The notes below the pieces were generated by a model, which had not been told where the DNA came from, ran no database searches, and was given only the letters and a program-made list of their open reading frames with translations. A stretch of DNA of 64,000 nt, taken from NCBI GenBank assembly GCA_021442155.1, contig CM038222.1, positions 105,465,121 through 105,529,120 of the forward strand. Direction: 5' to 3'. This document shows positions 12,455 through 23,600 of this stretch, one piece after another. The stretch's first letter is position 1. The number at the start of each line of letters is the position of its first letter. The position numbers and the translations under genes were made by a program. Origin of the DNA: Cymbidium sinense (lineage: Eukaryota > Streptophyta > Magnoliopsida > Asparagales > Orchidaceae).

Positions 12455-12750
12455 ACTTGGGTTCTTTCACACCTATCCTAAAACACGGTTAAAAGTTGAT
12501 GAAATGGTGCAACAAATGGTAGTTGTGATCCCACTAAGAAAAGATGCCGATTGGGTTCTCTTACACCTAACTTAGCCGTACTAGTTGAAATAGGATGCCA
12601 CTTGGGTTCTCTAACACCTATTCTTGTAGCGCTAGGGAATCATGTTTAATTTATGTTGTTGTGAAAGAAGGACAAGATGCCTCTTGGGTTCTCTTATACC
12701 TACCCTAAACATGTTGTGGCAGATTTGTAAACAAGCAAACAATGCTTGAA
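12455..12750. repeat. Short repeats with a GATGCCACTTGGGTTCT core
   Basis: At least four copies of GATGCC(A/T)CTTGGGTTCT followed by (C/T)ACACCTA lie at about 12,460, 12,544, 12,594 and 12,675, spaced about 50-85 bases apart. They sit just downstream of the pol 3' end in the sense of the element. Confidence 0.7.
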
Positions 12751-12789
12751 TGAAGAGAATATTTTGATGAGTTGGAATAGAATTTTGAT

Positions 12790-13990
12790 GATAATTATTT
12801 CAAACATGATTTTATGGGTAGTATTTCTTCAAATAGAGCCCATTAATTAGAAGCATTGATTTTTCCCTTTATAATCAATAAGTTGATAAGATCCTCCTTT
12901 GGTAAGCTTCTATGACAAAAGGGCCTTCCCAAATGGGTTCAAACTTATCTCCTATCTTTCAATGGGCAACAATTGGTCTCCTTAGAAATAAAATAAACCC
13001 TTCTACTTGAAAAGTTTTAGGGTGCACCATCTTGTTATGAGCTTGAATCATCTTGGCTTTATACAACTCAAGATTCTGGCACGCCCGTAGGCATCTATCC
13101 TCAAAACCTTTAAGCTCTTCTAACCGCAACTTGGTGTTCTGCTCTGTAGTGATTTTACTACCCATTGCTAACCTTAGTGGTGGGAGTTGCACTTCTAAGG
13201 CTAGAACGGCTTCAGACCCATGCACTAAGGAGAACAAGGTAGATTGGGTTGGAGCTCTGTATGTGGTGCGGTAGACCCATAAGGCTTCAACCAAATGCTC
13301 ATGCCACTGTCACTTATTTTCATCTAGTGTCTTCTTTAGTATTTGGATGATAGTTTTGTTGAATGCCTCTGCTAGGCCATTTTCCCTGGGATAGTAGATG
13401 GTGGAGTATCTCCAATCTATACTATGTCTCCTAGTGAAGCTATTAATCTTGGTGCTCTTTAATACAATACCATTATCGGATATAATTTGTCAAGGCACCC
13501 AGAACCTATATATGATATGATTCCTAAAAACCTGGAACACATGCTGAGTTGTGACCTCTCTGAATGGGATTGCCTCTGCCCACTTGGAAAAGTAGTGGGT
13601 AGAAGCTAAGATGAACCGGTGATCCTTAAAAGAAAGAGAATCGATAGGACCCACTATGTCGGTACCTCAACACTTAAATAACCAAGAGGCTAATGTAGGA
13701 TGTATATTGTTGGGTGGTTGATGTAGGACTACACTATGTACCTGGCACTGATGGCATCTCCTAGCTACATCCACGTAGCGAATCATCGAAGCTAGTATCC
13801 TAGTCTTTGATCTTGGCTTTCATCTTCATACGATTGATGTGCCCACATAGACTGAATGTACCTTGTCATGATCTTACAAGCTTTATGTTTGTCTAAACAA
13901 AGATAACCACATTTGATCAAAAGACTGAAGGTGTCATCCATGAGCATAGGAGAGAGCTCTACTTCATCTAATGGGTTTGTGATTTCTCTT
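12790..13990 (-). pseudogene. Integrase part of the gypsy pol remnant
   Basis: The catalytic core is recognisable by GTDIVGP, a HYFSKWAEAIPF-like stretch, ISDNG at 13,471-13,480 and YYPRENGLAEA near 13,365-13,390. Downstream, a 111-codon open block (13,294-12,959) carries VEALWVYRTTYRAP, GSEAVLALEVQLPPLRLAMG and the NLELYKAKMIQAHNK motif, followed in another frame by FEPIWEGPFVIE. An HHCC-type zinc-binding block precedes the core (CHQCQVH near 13,740-13,760). Integrase inserts the cDNA into the genome; here the frame is interrupted several times. Confidence 0.85.
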
Positions 13991-13999
13991 GACGTAGTT

Positions 14000-15045
14000 T
14001 GCCTGTGTTCAAGTAATCTATGAATGGTTGCCTCCAATCCAGCTCCTCGTCTTTATTGGAAATAGCAACCACCCTTTCAAGAGAAAGTCTCTCGATGAGT
14101 TCAACATCAATAAGGGATAAGACTTGTCTATTTTCTACCCTTATTGGAATGGACTCATCTTTCGGACATGCCAATTCCTTAACAAGTTTGGCCAAAGCAT
14201 CTACTACTGCATTCTCTCTTCAAGGAACCTTGTAGATGGTGACCTCAGGGATTTGGGCCAATAGCTTCATGGTGTACTATGGTAGTGACAAGCTTAGGTT
14301 TTAGAACCTTATAGACCCAACAATCTAGTGATGACCACCACAATAGATGTTGATGCTTTGACACAATTATAACCTAACTCCAACAAATCAAAGCCTCATA
14401 CTCGCCTTCATATTGGTGCATGGATTAAAGAGATAGTATGAGAATCTCATCACATTGCCTAGAGTTAAGAATGATTTCTACCCTACCTTTCTTGGAAGAG
14501 TAGATTATGGTTCTTCTCCTTTTTGAAAGGAAGCCGCACTATCAAAACATATCTCCTAGCGGTGAATGCTAGTGTCCCCAAAGTTCATGATTTGTTCATC
14601 AGGGTGGTCATCACTAAGTGAGGAATATGCAGGAACTGGGTGTACTACTAAGAAAGCTGCTAGTAACTGTCCTTTCATCGCACAAAGGGGCACAAATGTA
14701 ATATCAAACTACGAGAGAATCATGGACCAACGTGCCAACCGTCTAGATAACATCGACCGTGTCATGAGATACTATAGTGGATTGATTCTTGAAATAAAGT
14801 TCACCTTATGAGAAAGCATATAATGCGTAGCTTTTGGGATGCAAAGATTAAAGCTAGGCAATGTTTCTCAATAGGTGGGTAGTTTGCTTCAGCAAGGATC
14901 AGACTACAATTGAGGTAGTAAAGACCGTTCTCATTCCTTTCTCATTGGTTTGAGCCAACAACACACCAAGGGAGTCATCCAATGCAACAGAGTAGAGGAT
15001 AAGTGACTTTCCTGGGATAGGGGCTACAAGAACTGGTGGCTTCAC
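14000..15045 (-). pseudogene. RNase H-type region of the gypsy pol remnant
   Basis: After RT the minus strand shows PPVLVAPIPGKSLILYSVALD followed by GVLLAQTNEKGM, the usual junction from RT to RNase H. A second block includes YEALI (cf. the AEYEALI motif) near 14,390 and VVDALAKLV near 14,190. The spacing leaves room for the dual RNase H seen in Tat-type elements, but decay prevents certainty. Open pieces include 14,195-13,968. Confidence 0.6.
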
Positions 15046-16712
15046 TAAATACAGTTTGATGTCTTCAAAAGCATGCTAACACTTGTCATCCCATTTGAAC
15101 TTAGCATCCTTTTGACAAGTTTTGAAAATGGCTTGCATCTTCCTGATAGAATGGAGATAAAGCATCTTAAATATGCCAACCGCCCTTGGAACGATATGAG
15201 TTGAGTTAGACTTTTAGGGGGTGGCATTTTTACAATAAATTTGATCTTTTTTGGGTCTATCACTATTTCCCAGTGCCAGACAACAAACCCAAGGAACTTT
15301 CCTGAAGTTACTCTGAATGCACACTTCAGGGGATTCATTTTGAGGTTATATTGTCTTAACCATTCAAAAACTACTCTCAAGTCAAAAAGATGGTATTCCT
15401 TTTATTTACTTTTGACTACTAGATCATCAACATAGCATTCAACTTGATGATGAATGAGTTCATTGAAGATCTATTTCATGGCCCGCTGGTTTGTAGCACC
15501 GGCATTTTTAAGGCCAAAAGGCATGACCTTATAATAATAGATTCTGATCGGGGTTCGAAAAGTAGTGTTTCTTTCATCCTCAAGAGCCATCTTGATTTGG
15601 TTGTAGCCAACTGACCCATCCATGAAGGAGAATACTACATGAGATGAGGTGATGTCCACCATTAATTCTGGTATAGGAAATGGGAATTCATTCTTAGGAC
15701 AGACCTTATTTAAGTCCCTAAAATCAACATATATGCGAATTTGGCCATTCTTTTTCTTAATTGGCAAGACACTGGCTAACTAGGTATAGTATTTTTATTC
15801 CCTGATAAAGCCAGCATCAATCAATTTCTTGACTTCATAAATGACCTGTTGTTCAATTTCTTATCGCATGCATCTAGGAGCTTGCTTGATAGGGTTAGTT
15901 TTAGATTCTATTGCTAGTTTGTGGACTACTACGTCAAGAGATAATCCAAGCATCTCTTCATAGCTCTATGCAAAGTAGTCCTTAAACTCAATCAATAGCC
16001 TAACTGAGTCATTGATTTCTTCTTTATTCAATATAGAACTGATGTATGTAGGACGTGGATCTTCTTCTATCCCGAGGTTGATTTCTTTGAGCTTGTCAAT
16101 AGTTGAATGGATTTTCTCTTCAAATTTTGGAGGTGCATCTTTGATTTTAAGATCATCTGGTTCATCAGAAGTTTCTAAAAACACTTCATCATAAGAGTTA
16201 GTGTGGTTTGAGAAGACTCTATGAGACTCCAGATGATTGGTGATAATTAAGTAGTAACCATCATCGTCGACTGGACCCACTGTACTGAATCCTAGTCCTG
16301 ATCTTGATTGTGCATCACTGCCTTTATTGTTCCATAGCTTCTCAAAATACTTTGACCTGTGCCTAGACCATGTATAAGGACTCAAACCTTTCTTCGCAAG
16401 ATTATTAACACAAGGTGAGTACCAATCAAAAGGTAATTCCATTAAATCTTTATATAAATTATCTTCAAGTTCTACATCTACTTCTGGACTTGAGGATGAT
16501 GACCACAATAGGAACCCCTTTGGCTTAACATCCATGGAAGACCTATGGGATTCCTTGACTACTAAACCTTTAACTTTTTGAGAAGAATATGAGGTTAGAG
16601 CTAAAGTTCCCAATTGTTGGATGATAGTTTTACATAAACCTGATTCGAATACATTAATGCTTTGCTTAGAGGCCTGGTCTTTATCACTGTCTAACTTGAG
16701 TGTCACCTCCAA

Positions 16713-16875
16713 TCTTTTTAGAGGTTTGGAATAAACAGATATCCCAACCTTCTTTTATTTTGAGATGATCACGTGTATCCCCAAGAATTACCCTAACAAA
16801 ACTGGATGGTTGTTCCACTAGATATTCCTTAGGGATAACTATAGCACCTAACTTGTAGCTATGCTCAAGCCAGCC
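16713..16875 (-). other. Short gag-pol junction lacking a recognisable protease
   Basis: Between the gag zinc-knuckle-like motif (about 16,880) and the pre-RT linker (16,712) only about 160 bases remain. Family members normally have an aspartic protease (D[ST]GAS or similar) here. I see no such motif, so this copy appears internally deleted. Confidence 0.45.
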
Positions 16876-18427
16876 CTAAAATCTAAAGTAATCCTCCAAA
16901 ACATGGCCTAACATGCGGTGGTAGCGGCAAAAGTTAGCATTATTGCTCCAACCCACTTCCTTCGGCTTCCTAGGCTCGAGTACCTGAAAATCAATTTTCT
17001 TTAAGAGGTTCTTAAAGATTTTCTTGACAACCTCCCTCTTAAATGAAAAAGATTTGTTTAGTTTATCCAAAAGAGTAGGTCGATGATAGCTACCTAGGGG
17101 GTGGGTATGTTTACCTCTGCTGTGAGTATGGCCGAGGAGAAGGCGATGAAGGCCATGGAGGTGGTGAAGGCTGTGGAGGCTGCTGTGGTAGCCGATAGGA
17201 TGGACTAGGCAGTGGTAAAGGAGGTGGAAGTGAAGGTTGTAGAGATTGAGGTCTCTCATGCTGATCCCTAGATGATTGCTTCCCCTTATCCAATACTGCT
17301 ACTGCACCTGGCTTCTTTTCCTAGAACTTCTATGACTTTGGCTTTGATGACTGATCTTGAAAAGGCAAATATTTGGCCTCTCCTTTTAGCTAGCCGCCTT
17401 GTTGATTAGCTTCTTAAATATCTTAATAGTAAAACCATTAAGCATGAAGGAAATTGGGCCATGAATATTCTTTAATAAAATTTCAATAGTGTGATGTTCA
17501 GAAAGCTGTGATTCAGATTTCATGCTTAAATTGAACCATCTGAGAATATATTCAATGAGGGACTCATCGGGGTGTTGTTGTGCTACAATGAGATCACTCA
17601 CAGTTACCCTTTGCTGAGCTCCAGTAAACCTCTTAACAAAAAATTGTTCTAACTCAGCAAAAGTCTTCACTAAATCGTTGGGAGTTCAGCGTACCAATCA
17701 AAGGCTATACCCGCTAGGCTACTGACAAAGAGATAGAACAATAGTGCATCACTGCCACCAGCATTTCAATAATTGGCCTTAAAGTGTGATATATGCTGGC
17801 GTGGGTTCTCGCTCCCATCAAAACCCTCAGGATATTGGATAGCATCGAATTCCACTAGGTAGGGTATACCCTTTAGAATTGATGAACCACCTCGAGCTTG
17901 TGCCAGTGCTTCTCTAACTTGTTGTTCAATCATGAGCTTGATATATTTTTCTCTATGGAGGTACTATCCACTACCTTCCTATATAAGCCAGTGCTGTCCT
18001 ACTCTACCGGAGGTGAACTCTTGGGTTGATCCAAGACATGCAGTAACTCAGCTTGATCGGTCTCCATAATGGTGGGATGTACTGCTGGGGCTTGATTCTG
18101 AAGTGCTAGAACTACTGCTAGCAAATCTTCGAGCCTCTTTCTCATCTTATCAATTTGCTCATCCTTTTATTTAAGTTGTTAAAGGAGGTGTTGGGTCGAA
18201 TAGGTTGTGTCATCCTGCTCGGTCGCAACACCTTCCAAACTCTGGTGATCCCAAAGGAGGGAACCCCTAGCATCAACTATATGCACCTCTACTGATTCTT
18301 CGAACAAATCATATTCTTTGGGATCAAAGCTAACCTTCTCTTCCTCTAGGTCAGGCCGGTCATACCTTATGATTTCTTTCTTCTCAATGAGATACTGTGA
18401 TAAGATATCATCCAAGGTATGGTCCAA
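16876..18427 (-). pseudogene. gag: Ty3/gypsy gag remnant
   Basis: The minus strand shows an acidic N-terminal block from 18,427 (LDHTLDDILSQYLIEKKEII), then a coiled-coil-like MRKRLEDLLAVVLALQNQ near 18,150, IEQQVREALAQARGG near 17,930, and GIPYLVEFDAIQYPEGFDG near 17,850. The retrotransposon gag domain (FAELEQFFVKRFTGAQQRV, HPDESLIEYILRW) lies at 17,670-17,386. A proline-rich low-complexity stretch (17,290-17,110) precedes CRYHRMLGHVLEDYF near 16,900, which matches the CxxH...GH...C knuckle region with the last Cys changed to Tyr. Gag packages element RNA into cytoplasmic particles. Several in-frame stops (for example YWN to Y-stop-N near 17,770) and frame changes make it non-functional. Confidence 0.8.
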
Positions 18428-19700
18428 CTATGCAAGCACAAATGCTTATGGCTGACCGGTGGTGGGATCATGCTCATGAATGGGGATACATTTGATCTCC
18501 CTTGCTACTAGAGTACTGATCTTGTGAGGGCTATGCCCACTGGAGGATACATGCTCATGGTTATCAACTATCATGGGTGGAGTACTGCTCTTGGGAGGAT
18601 CTATCACCATCGGCAAAACATAACTATCTCCTTCTCTGTCTTCTCCGCAACTGAAGTAGGAGGTCGAGCATGAGAGATCGGACTCACCTCAGTCAATGGC
18701 GTAGATGGAATGGGATCCCTTGGCCGTAGTTGGATCACTAGTGGGGCTTTCTTTTCCCCTGATGTTTTCTTCATGGCTTTAGATGGAACTGTGGAAGATG
18801 GGACCTATACTGGCGATGGCAGACATATAGTGGAGATGTGTGATGGAGACAACACCGACTTTCTTTGTACAAGAGCTCTCCTCCCATGGTGGGTAGTACT
18901 AGTCAATAGTATACTATCAGTGTGAACGACTTTAGTAGTAGCTGATCGGTAAAATCTATCAGAGCGGAGGCTGTCGACTGCCTGGCGTACCTTCACCTCT
19001 CTTTGCTAGTAACATAAACTAATACACGGGCCTCTTTGTCCCTATTCTATTATATATGCTCGCCTACATTGTGAGGGATGATCGATCATAAATCAAATTG
19101 GGAATCAGACTCTGACCCTTCGTAAGCCCCGTAAAACTATCCTTAGGATGGCATACGACTTCCTTCTATCTCTAGTAGGTGCCTCATACTAAACTGTAGG
19201 TGGAGGTGATACTGTAAACCTCCTATCATCTTCCTCCCCATTAGATCCGGAAAGAGGATGGAACTTGTTCTGTGTGATCAGATGAGAAACCACCCTGGGT
19301 GACTCCTCTACTATAAATTGAGAGATTGCCTCCATCTCCTTGGCAATGCACACATGATATCGCTTGATCTTGAGGCACCTATTGTGGCACTGGGTGGAGC
19401 AGGTAGGATATCTCAAAGGTAGGAGACTATCCACAGCGAGTTGCCTTCTCCTTGGAAGAAGCCAGTGAGTGGGTACTAGCCCATACTGCGGCAGTAATGG
19501 GAACAACTGAATGTACTGTCATTGGAGCTGTGGCTGCTGCAAGAAACTCCACTGTCTTCCTCTTCAGTGAGGGAAATTTAAAATTTCAAGGGATCACAAC
19601 ATGGATGACTGGCTTCTGCCAGTCACCACATTCCCCTCATAAGTGATCCTGGTCCCCTTGAATCCTCAGCCAAAGTGTATCAGATGAGCAAAATCAGTTT
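18428..19700 (-). pseudogene. Coding remnant upstream of gag (ORF1-like)
   Basis: The minus strand stays partly open upstream of gag, including a block at 19,506-19,189 rich in charged residues (YHVCIAKEMEAISQFIVEES, then SPRVVSHLITQNKF). Base composition is coding-like compared with the AT-rich leader beyond 19,700. Ogre-type elements are known for an extra ORF1 of unknown function between the 5' LTR and gag, and this position fits. I recognise no domain in it. It could also be an extended gag N-terminus. Confidence 0.45.
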
Positions 19701-20642
19701 GTGGGAGGCTGGCTTGATCCAAGGCCAAATCCATCCCAAAAGGGAAAGTAAGCACATACTTCTGAGCATGCATTTCCACTGTACTAAACATGAGAAAAAA
19801 CTGAATGAGACTAAACTGAAACTCTACAATTTGTTCGAAACAAACTCAAATCAGATTTTTTTGTTTTGGTATTATGTTAGATTTTTGAATTTGATTTAGA
19901 ATTTGAACTCACACACAACAATTTGAATATGTTAAGTGGAGTTCATTGAATTTAGGAGAGAGATTTTGAATGAATTGGAGAGGAGATTTTGAGTTTAGAA
20001 TCCACTTTCAACAAATTTGTATATGTTGAAAATGGATTTAAACATTTTGAATAGATTTTTGATGCTTCCATTGGTTCATATTTGAATTTGATTTTTATGT
20101 TTGGGGACCCCTTTATTTAATAAATTTGAGTATGTTAAAATAGATGGTCATTTGATTTTTTTTGGGATTACTCATTTAGCTAATTTGGGCTTCTTGAAAG
20201 ATAATTCTTAACATTGATTTTTGAAAAGATCCTACATGTAACAATTTTGAAATGAGACTGAGTTATGAAAATTTTTGTGCAAGTATTTTATTATGTGAAT
20301 TTTGGAAAAGTGCTTTTGAAAAGTGATATTTTTATGAAGGATTTATTTTTTTTCTTGTAGAATGAATCTTACCTTACCATAGAAATGGTAAGGAGGTTCA
20401 ACAAGGTTTTTAGTCATTTCTATTGGTTAAATTTTTATTTTCACTTATTGGGGGACCCAACAAGGATTTTAAGACATGCATAGAGTGAGGTCCTAAAACC
20501 TAAAGGATGTTGGCTAGCTTACCTTAAGAGTGAAATGAGCTAAGTCCCAATGGAAAAGAAGGATAGTCTCAGACTTATACAAAATACAAATCTACTATTG
20601 ATACTTGTAGAAAATGATTATTTACAAAAGATGGGGAGAGGA
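19701..20642 (-). other. AT-rich leader between the 5' LTR and ORF1
   Basis: This is T-rich sequence on the plus strand with no open frame of note and phrases such as TTTGAATTTGATTT. It takes the place of the element's untranslated leader. Confidence 0.45.
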
Positions 20643-20643
20643 A

Positions 20644-20664
20644 CCTTCCCCAGTGTATTCGCCA
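20644..20664 (-). promoter_or_regulatory. Primer-binding-site-like sequence
   Basis: On the minus strand, ten bases after the end of copy B, the sequence reads TGGCGAATACACTGGGGAAG. It starts with TGGCG and has the GGGGA spacing of the PBS complementary to a tRNA 3' end in gypsy elements, but the middle bases differ from the usual Asp or Lys PBS as I remember them. Position and the TGG start support it; the exact tRNA is unclear. Confidence 0.5.
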
Positions 20665-20674
20665 GAAAAATCTA

Positions 20675-23600
20675 TGATATTTATTTTTCAAACTTTGAAT
20701 TTTGAAAAAAAAAGGTATAGTTGGGACACCACGTAGATCTGCAGATGTATTAATTAGGGTGATCGGGTGCGACATTGAGAAATGATGTATTATCTCGATA
20801 GTCAGAAGTCACCATCCTATAATGGACCTAATCACCTAATAAGGACTCCTAAGGACATTGGGTCTTCGAATGTACCAGAGATCTTTTCCCTAATTTACGT
20901 GGAAAAGTAAAGTAAGGTTTATTTTAAATCGGGTTCGTTAAGTTCCCTATGGAGGCAAACCCCCATAGTTAATTACATCTTAAGGAATGAGATTCTTTAA
21001 TAACACTCTTGATTAAGGTAAATGATCATTGTCTTCAAAGATTTCAAAGATAAGACTATCAATAAATTAGTTATTTTTGGAAAATCAAGTGGGATTAATC
21101 AAGAGGAGAGAGTTATTATTGAAATCAAAGGGAGATAAATAGGGGAAGCTCACGATGCTAGGAATCCTAATGAATATCCAAAACTATCAAATGGTTAGGC
21201 TTTATATTTTTAAAATTGAGGAGAATTATATGTTTGAGTTAAATTTTTATTAGAAATCTAGGGCTTACAATTCGACAACACAAGATCATGGAAATGTCTA
21301 AGAGGTGAAGATTTGTGCTTGTAGCCCATAAAGAGAAACAACAACCTCGGATCCTAAATCTAGAGAGCTTTAGCGAGGGCCAAAGCATAACCTAAATCTA
21401 AGGAAAAAATGGGTAAATAGTTTATCTTCATAAGAGGGAATAAACCACTTTCATTTTGACAGCTAGAGGTGGGTCTAACTACTCCTACAACTTTAAATAC
21501 ATGTAGGCAAGTCTTATTGTTTGGAGATGGCTAATTTGTTTATTTACAAAGGAGACTAAGTCCTTAAACACACTCCTTAAGAGACTAGATCATGAATGAC
21601 ATGAATAAATGAATTAGTCTAATGCAAATTTTGTTAAATTTTATTTTTTATTTTTGGACATTTTTATTTGACACGGGCTATGGGATTTCATATGCTAAAT
21701 ACATGAGAAATTGGTTATGGGCCAAAATTAGAAAGAAGGAGGCGTGTTTTCACCATGGCTCTTAAAGGTTAAGCCACTTTCTCTAGTAAAGGTGGAAGCT
21801 CTCCATTAGCAAAAGAGAAGCAATATATTTTTATGCATGATATGAGACATACAACATCCAACTAAGGGGTTACTAAATCTTTTATTATCTTGATTTACAT
21901 CCTAGGCTTTAGGTGAGGTTGTGAGTTGTTTAATTTAATTTTGAGTTGATTAATTGGATAGAAAATATATTTTTTTTTCTAAGAGTGTAATCGCATCCAA
22001 GCCATTCAACAACCATCAAGCAATTAAGAAACTAGGAGAATCATGTCATTTCTAATACACAAGCTAAACAAACATCAAATAATTTAATAAAGCTAGCATA
22101 AAATAATAGGTGGCCAATATGGTCGGGTACCACCTACAAAAAAAAATCACAAGTAACCAAGCTTTACACTTATACAACCCAGATTACAAATGAATAGTTA
22201 CAATCAAAAAGGAATTCATGTTATGGGGGTCTTCATTCTTTATTTATTCATTTATTCATTTCTTCATTTCTTTCTTTCTTCATTTGACTTGGGATGTAGT
22301 TTGCTCCAAGGGTTCACATGGTACATAAGACATGGTTTTATAACCAAATCTTCATTGCAAAATTTACATTAAAATAGGAAAGATAAATCTAACTAAACCT
22401 ACAAAGCAGATATTAGGTAAACATACCACACAACCCAAGAAGTTATATGAATAATTTGGACTTAGCACCCCACACATGGGTAACCAAGTCTACTTATCCT
22501 AATATGGGTTATACTTAGGGGTATAAGCAACCTGCACATCAAAATCATTATATATTTTTATTTCAACACCCCTTTTGTACAATCCCCTGCAAAAGATATG
22601 CTAAGGCTAAGATCACCCTATCATCCAGTCTACACACATGCACCCAAACATTCAGTCTAAAAAATTACATCACAAAATAAAATCAAGCATTAAACCATGC
22701 ACCACTCTAACATAGAGGTAAAAATAGTGCCTTAGCCTAATGTGTGTGCTATTTAAGGCTTGTGTGACATGTCTTAGCTAGGCGATAGAATTTTCTAAGG
22801 GTGAAAGGTCCAATTTAGAGGGTGGTTTTAGTTTAAGTGATTTAGTTAATTTGTCAATTTTAGTTAATAATTTTATTTGGTTTGAATGAACCTACACTTA
22901 GTTACTAAATTTTGTGAATAGAAGAAAAGAGAAAAGAACTTCCCTTTCATCCCTACCTTAAGTAATTTCTAAGGTAGACTAATTAATGATTTTTTTCCAA
23001 TGAATGTTTTATTAAGTGTTTTAATTTACCCTAAGTTTAGATTTTCTCTAAATAGCCCTATTCAATAAGAAAGGCATCGTAGGATTAATTAAGGTGAATT
23101 ACTATCACATAACACACAATCATTTACTTCTTTCCACCATATATACCATGCATATGAATAAATCTTAAGCTACACATACAAAGTTTATACCTTGATAATG
23201 AATGCTAAGAGATATAATTTAGAAAATTTGATATTCCATGAATGCATGTCTTTTATGTATAAAGGGATTCTTTATCCATTAACATAATGCACATCCACAT
23301 GAATAAAAGATATAAGTGAGTAAGGCACCATTATTTTTTACAGCAGGGGCATAAGGTATAAGCCCTACTTAGGGCTATTTAAAGCCTCGCAACCCCAAAA
23401 TGTCCAGACTAATATACCACTTTTCTTAAATACATGTAAATGTGCATAAAAGATTAAATGGATAAAGAATCATGCAAAAGATTTTTTTGTTTGATTTGGT
23501 TATATAGTTTACATGTGTAATATGTAGATCCTTCTTAAGTCATAATATGAAAATGCTTAGGAATAGATTTAAGTGAGTGTTATGTTTTTTTCAAATGAAC

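Larger units (their letters stand above)
12790..16712 (-). pseudogene. pol: Ty3/gypsy pol remnant (RT, RNase H, integrase)
   Basis: Reading leftward, the minus strand gives a pre-RT linker (16,712-15,966), reverse transcriptase (about 15,950-15,100), RNase H-type sequence (about 15,050-14,050) and integrase (about 14,000-12,790). RT keeps PIKKKNGQIRIYVDFRDLN, FMDGSVGYNQ, YYKVMPFGLKNAGAT and the catalytic YVDD at 15,423-15,434. Integrase keeps DIVGPI, the SDNG box at 13,471-13,480 and NGLAEA near 13,365, so the three acidic positions are visible. The C-terminal part (LWVYRTTYRAPTQSTLFSLV, then ENTKLR-like text) ends with a WEGPF motif near 12,880. Stops and frame changes separate the blocks, so no functional polyprotein is encoded. 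The wording of the RT and integrase motifs fits the Tat/Ogre branch. I could not see an aspartic protease motif upstream. Confidence 0.85.

Noticed and set aside
18710..19646. Plus-strand frames opposite the gypsy ORF1-like region
   Set aside because: They are shadows of the minus-strand coding remnant with no domain of their own.
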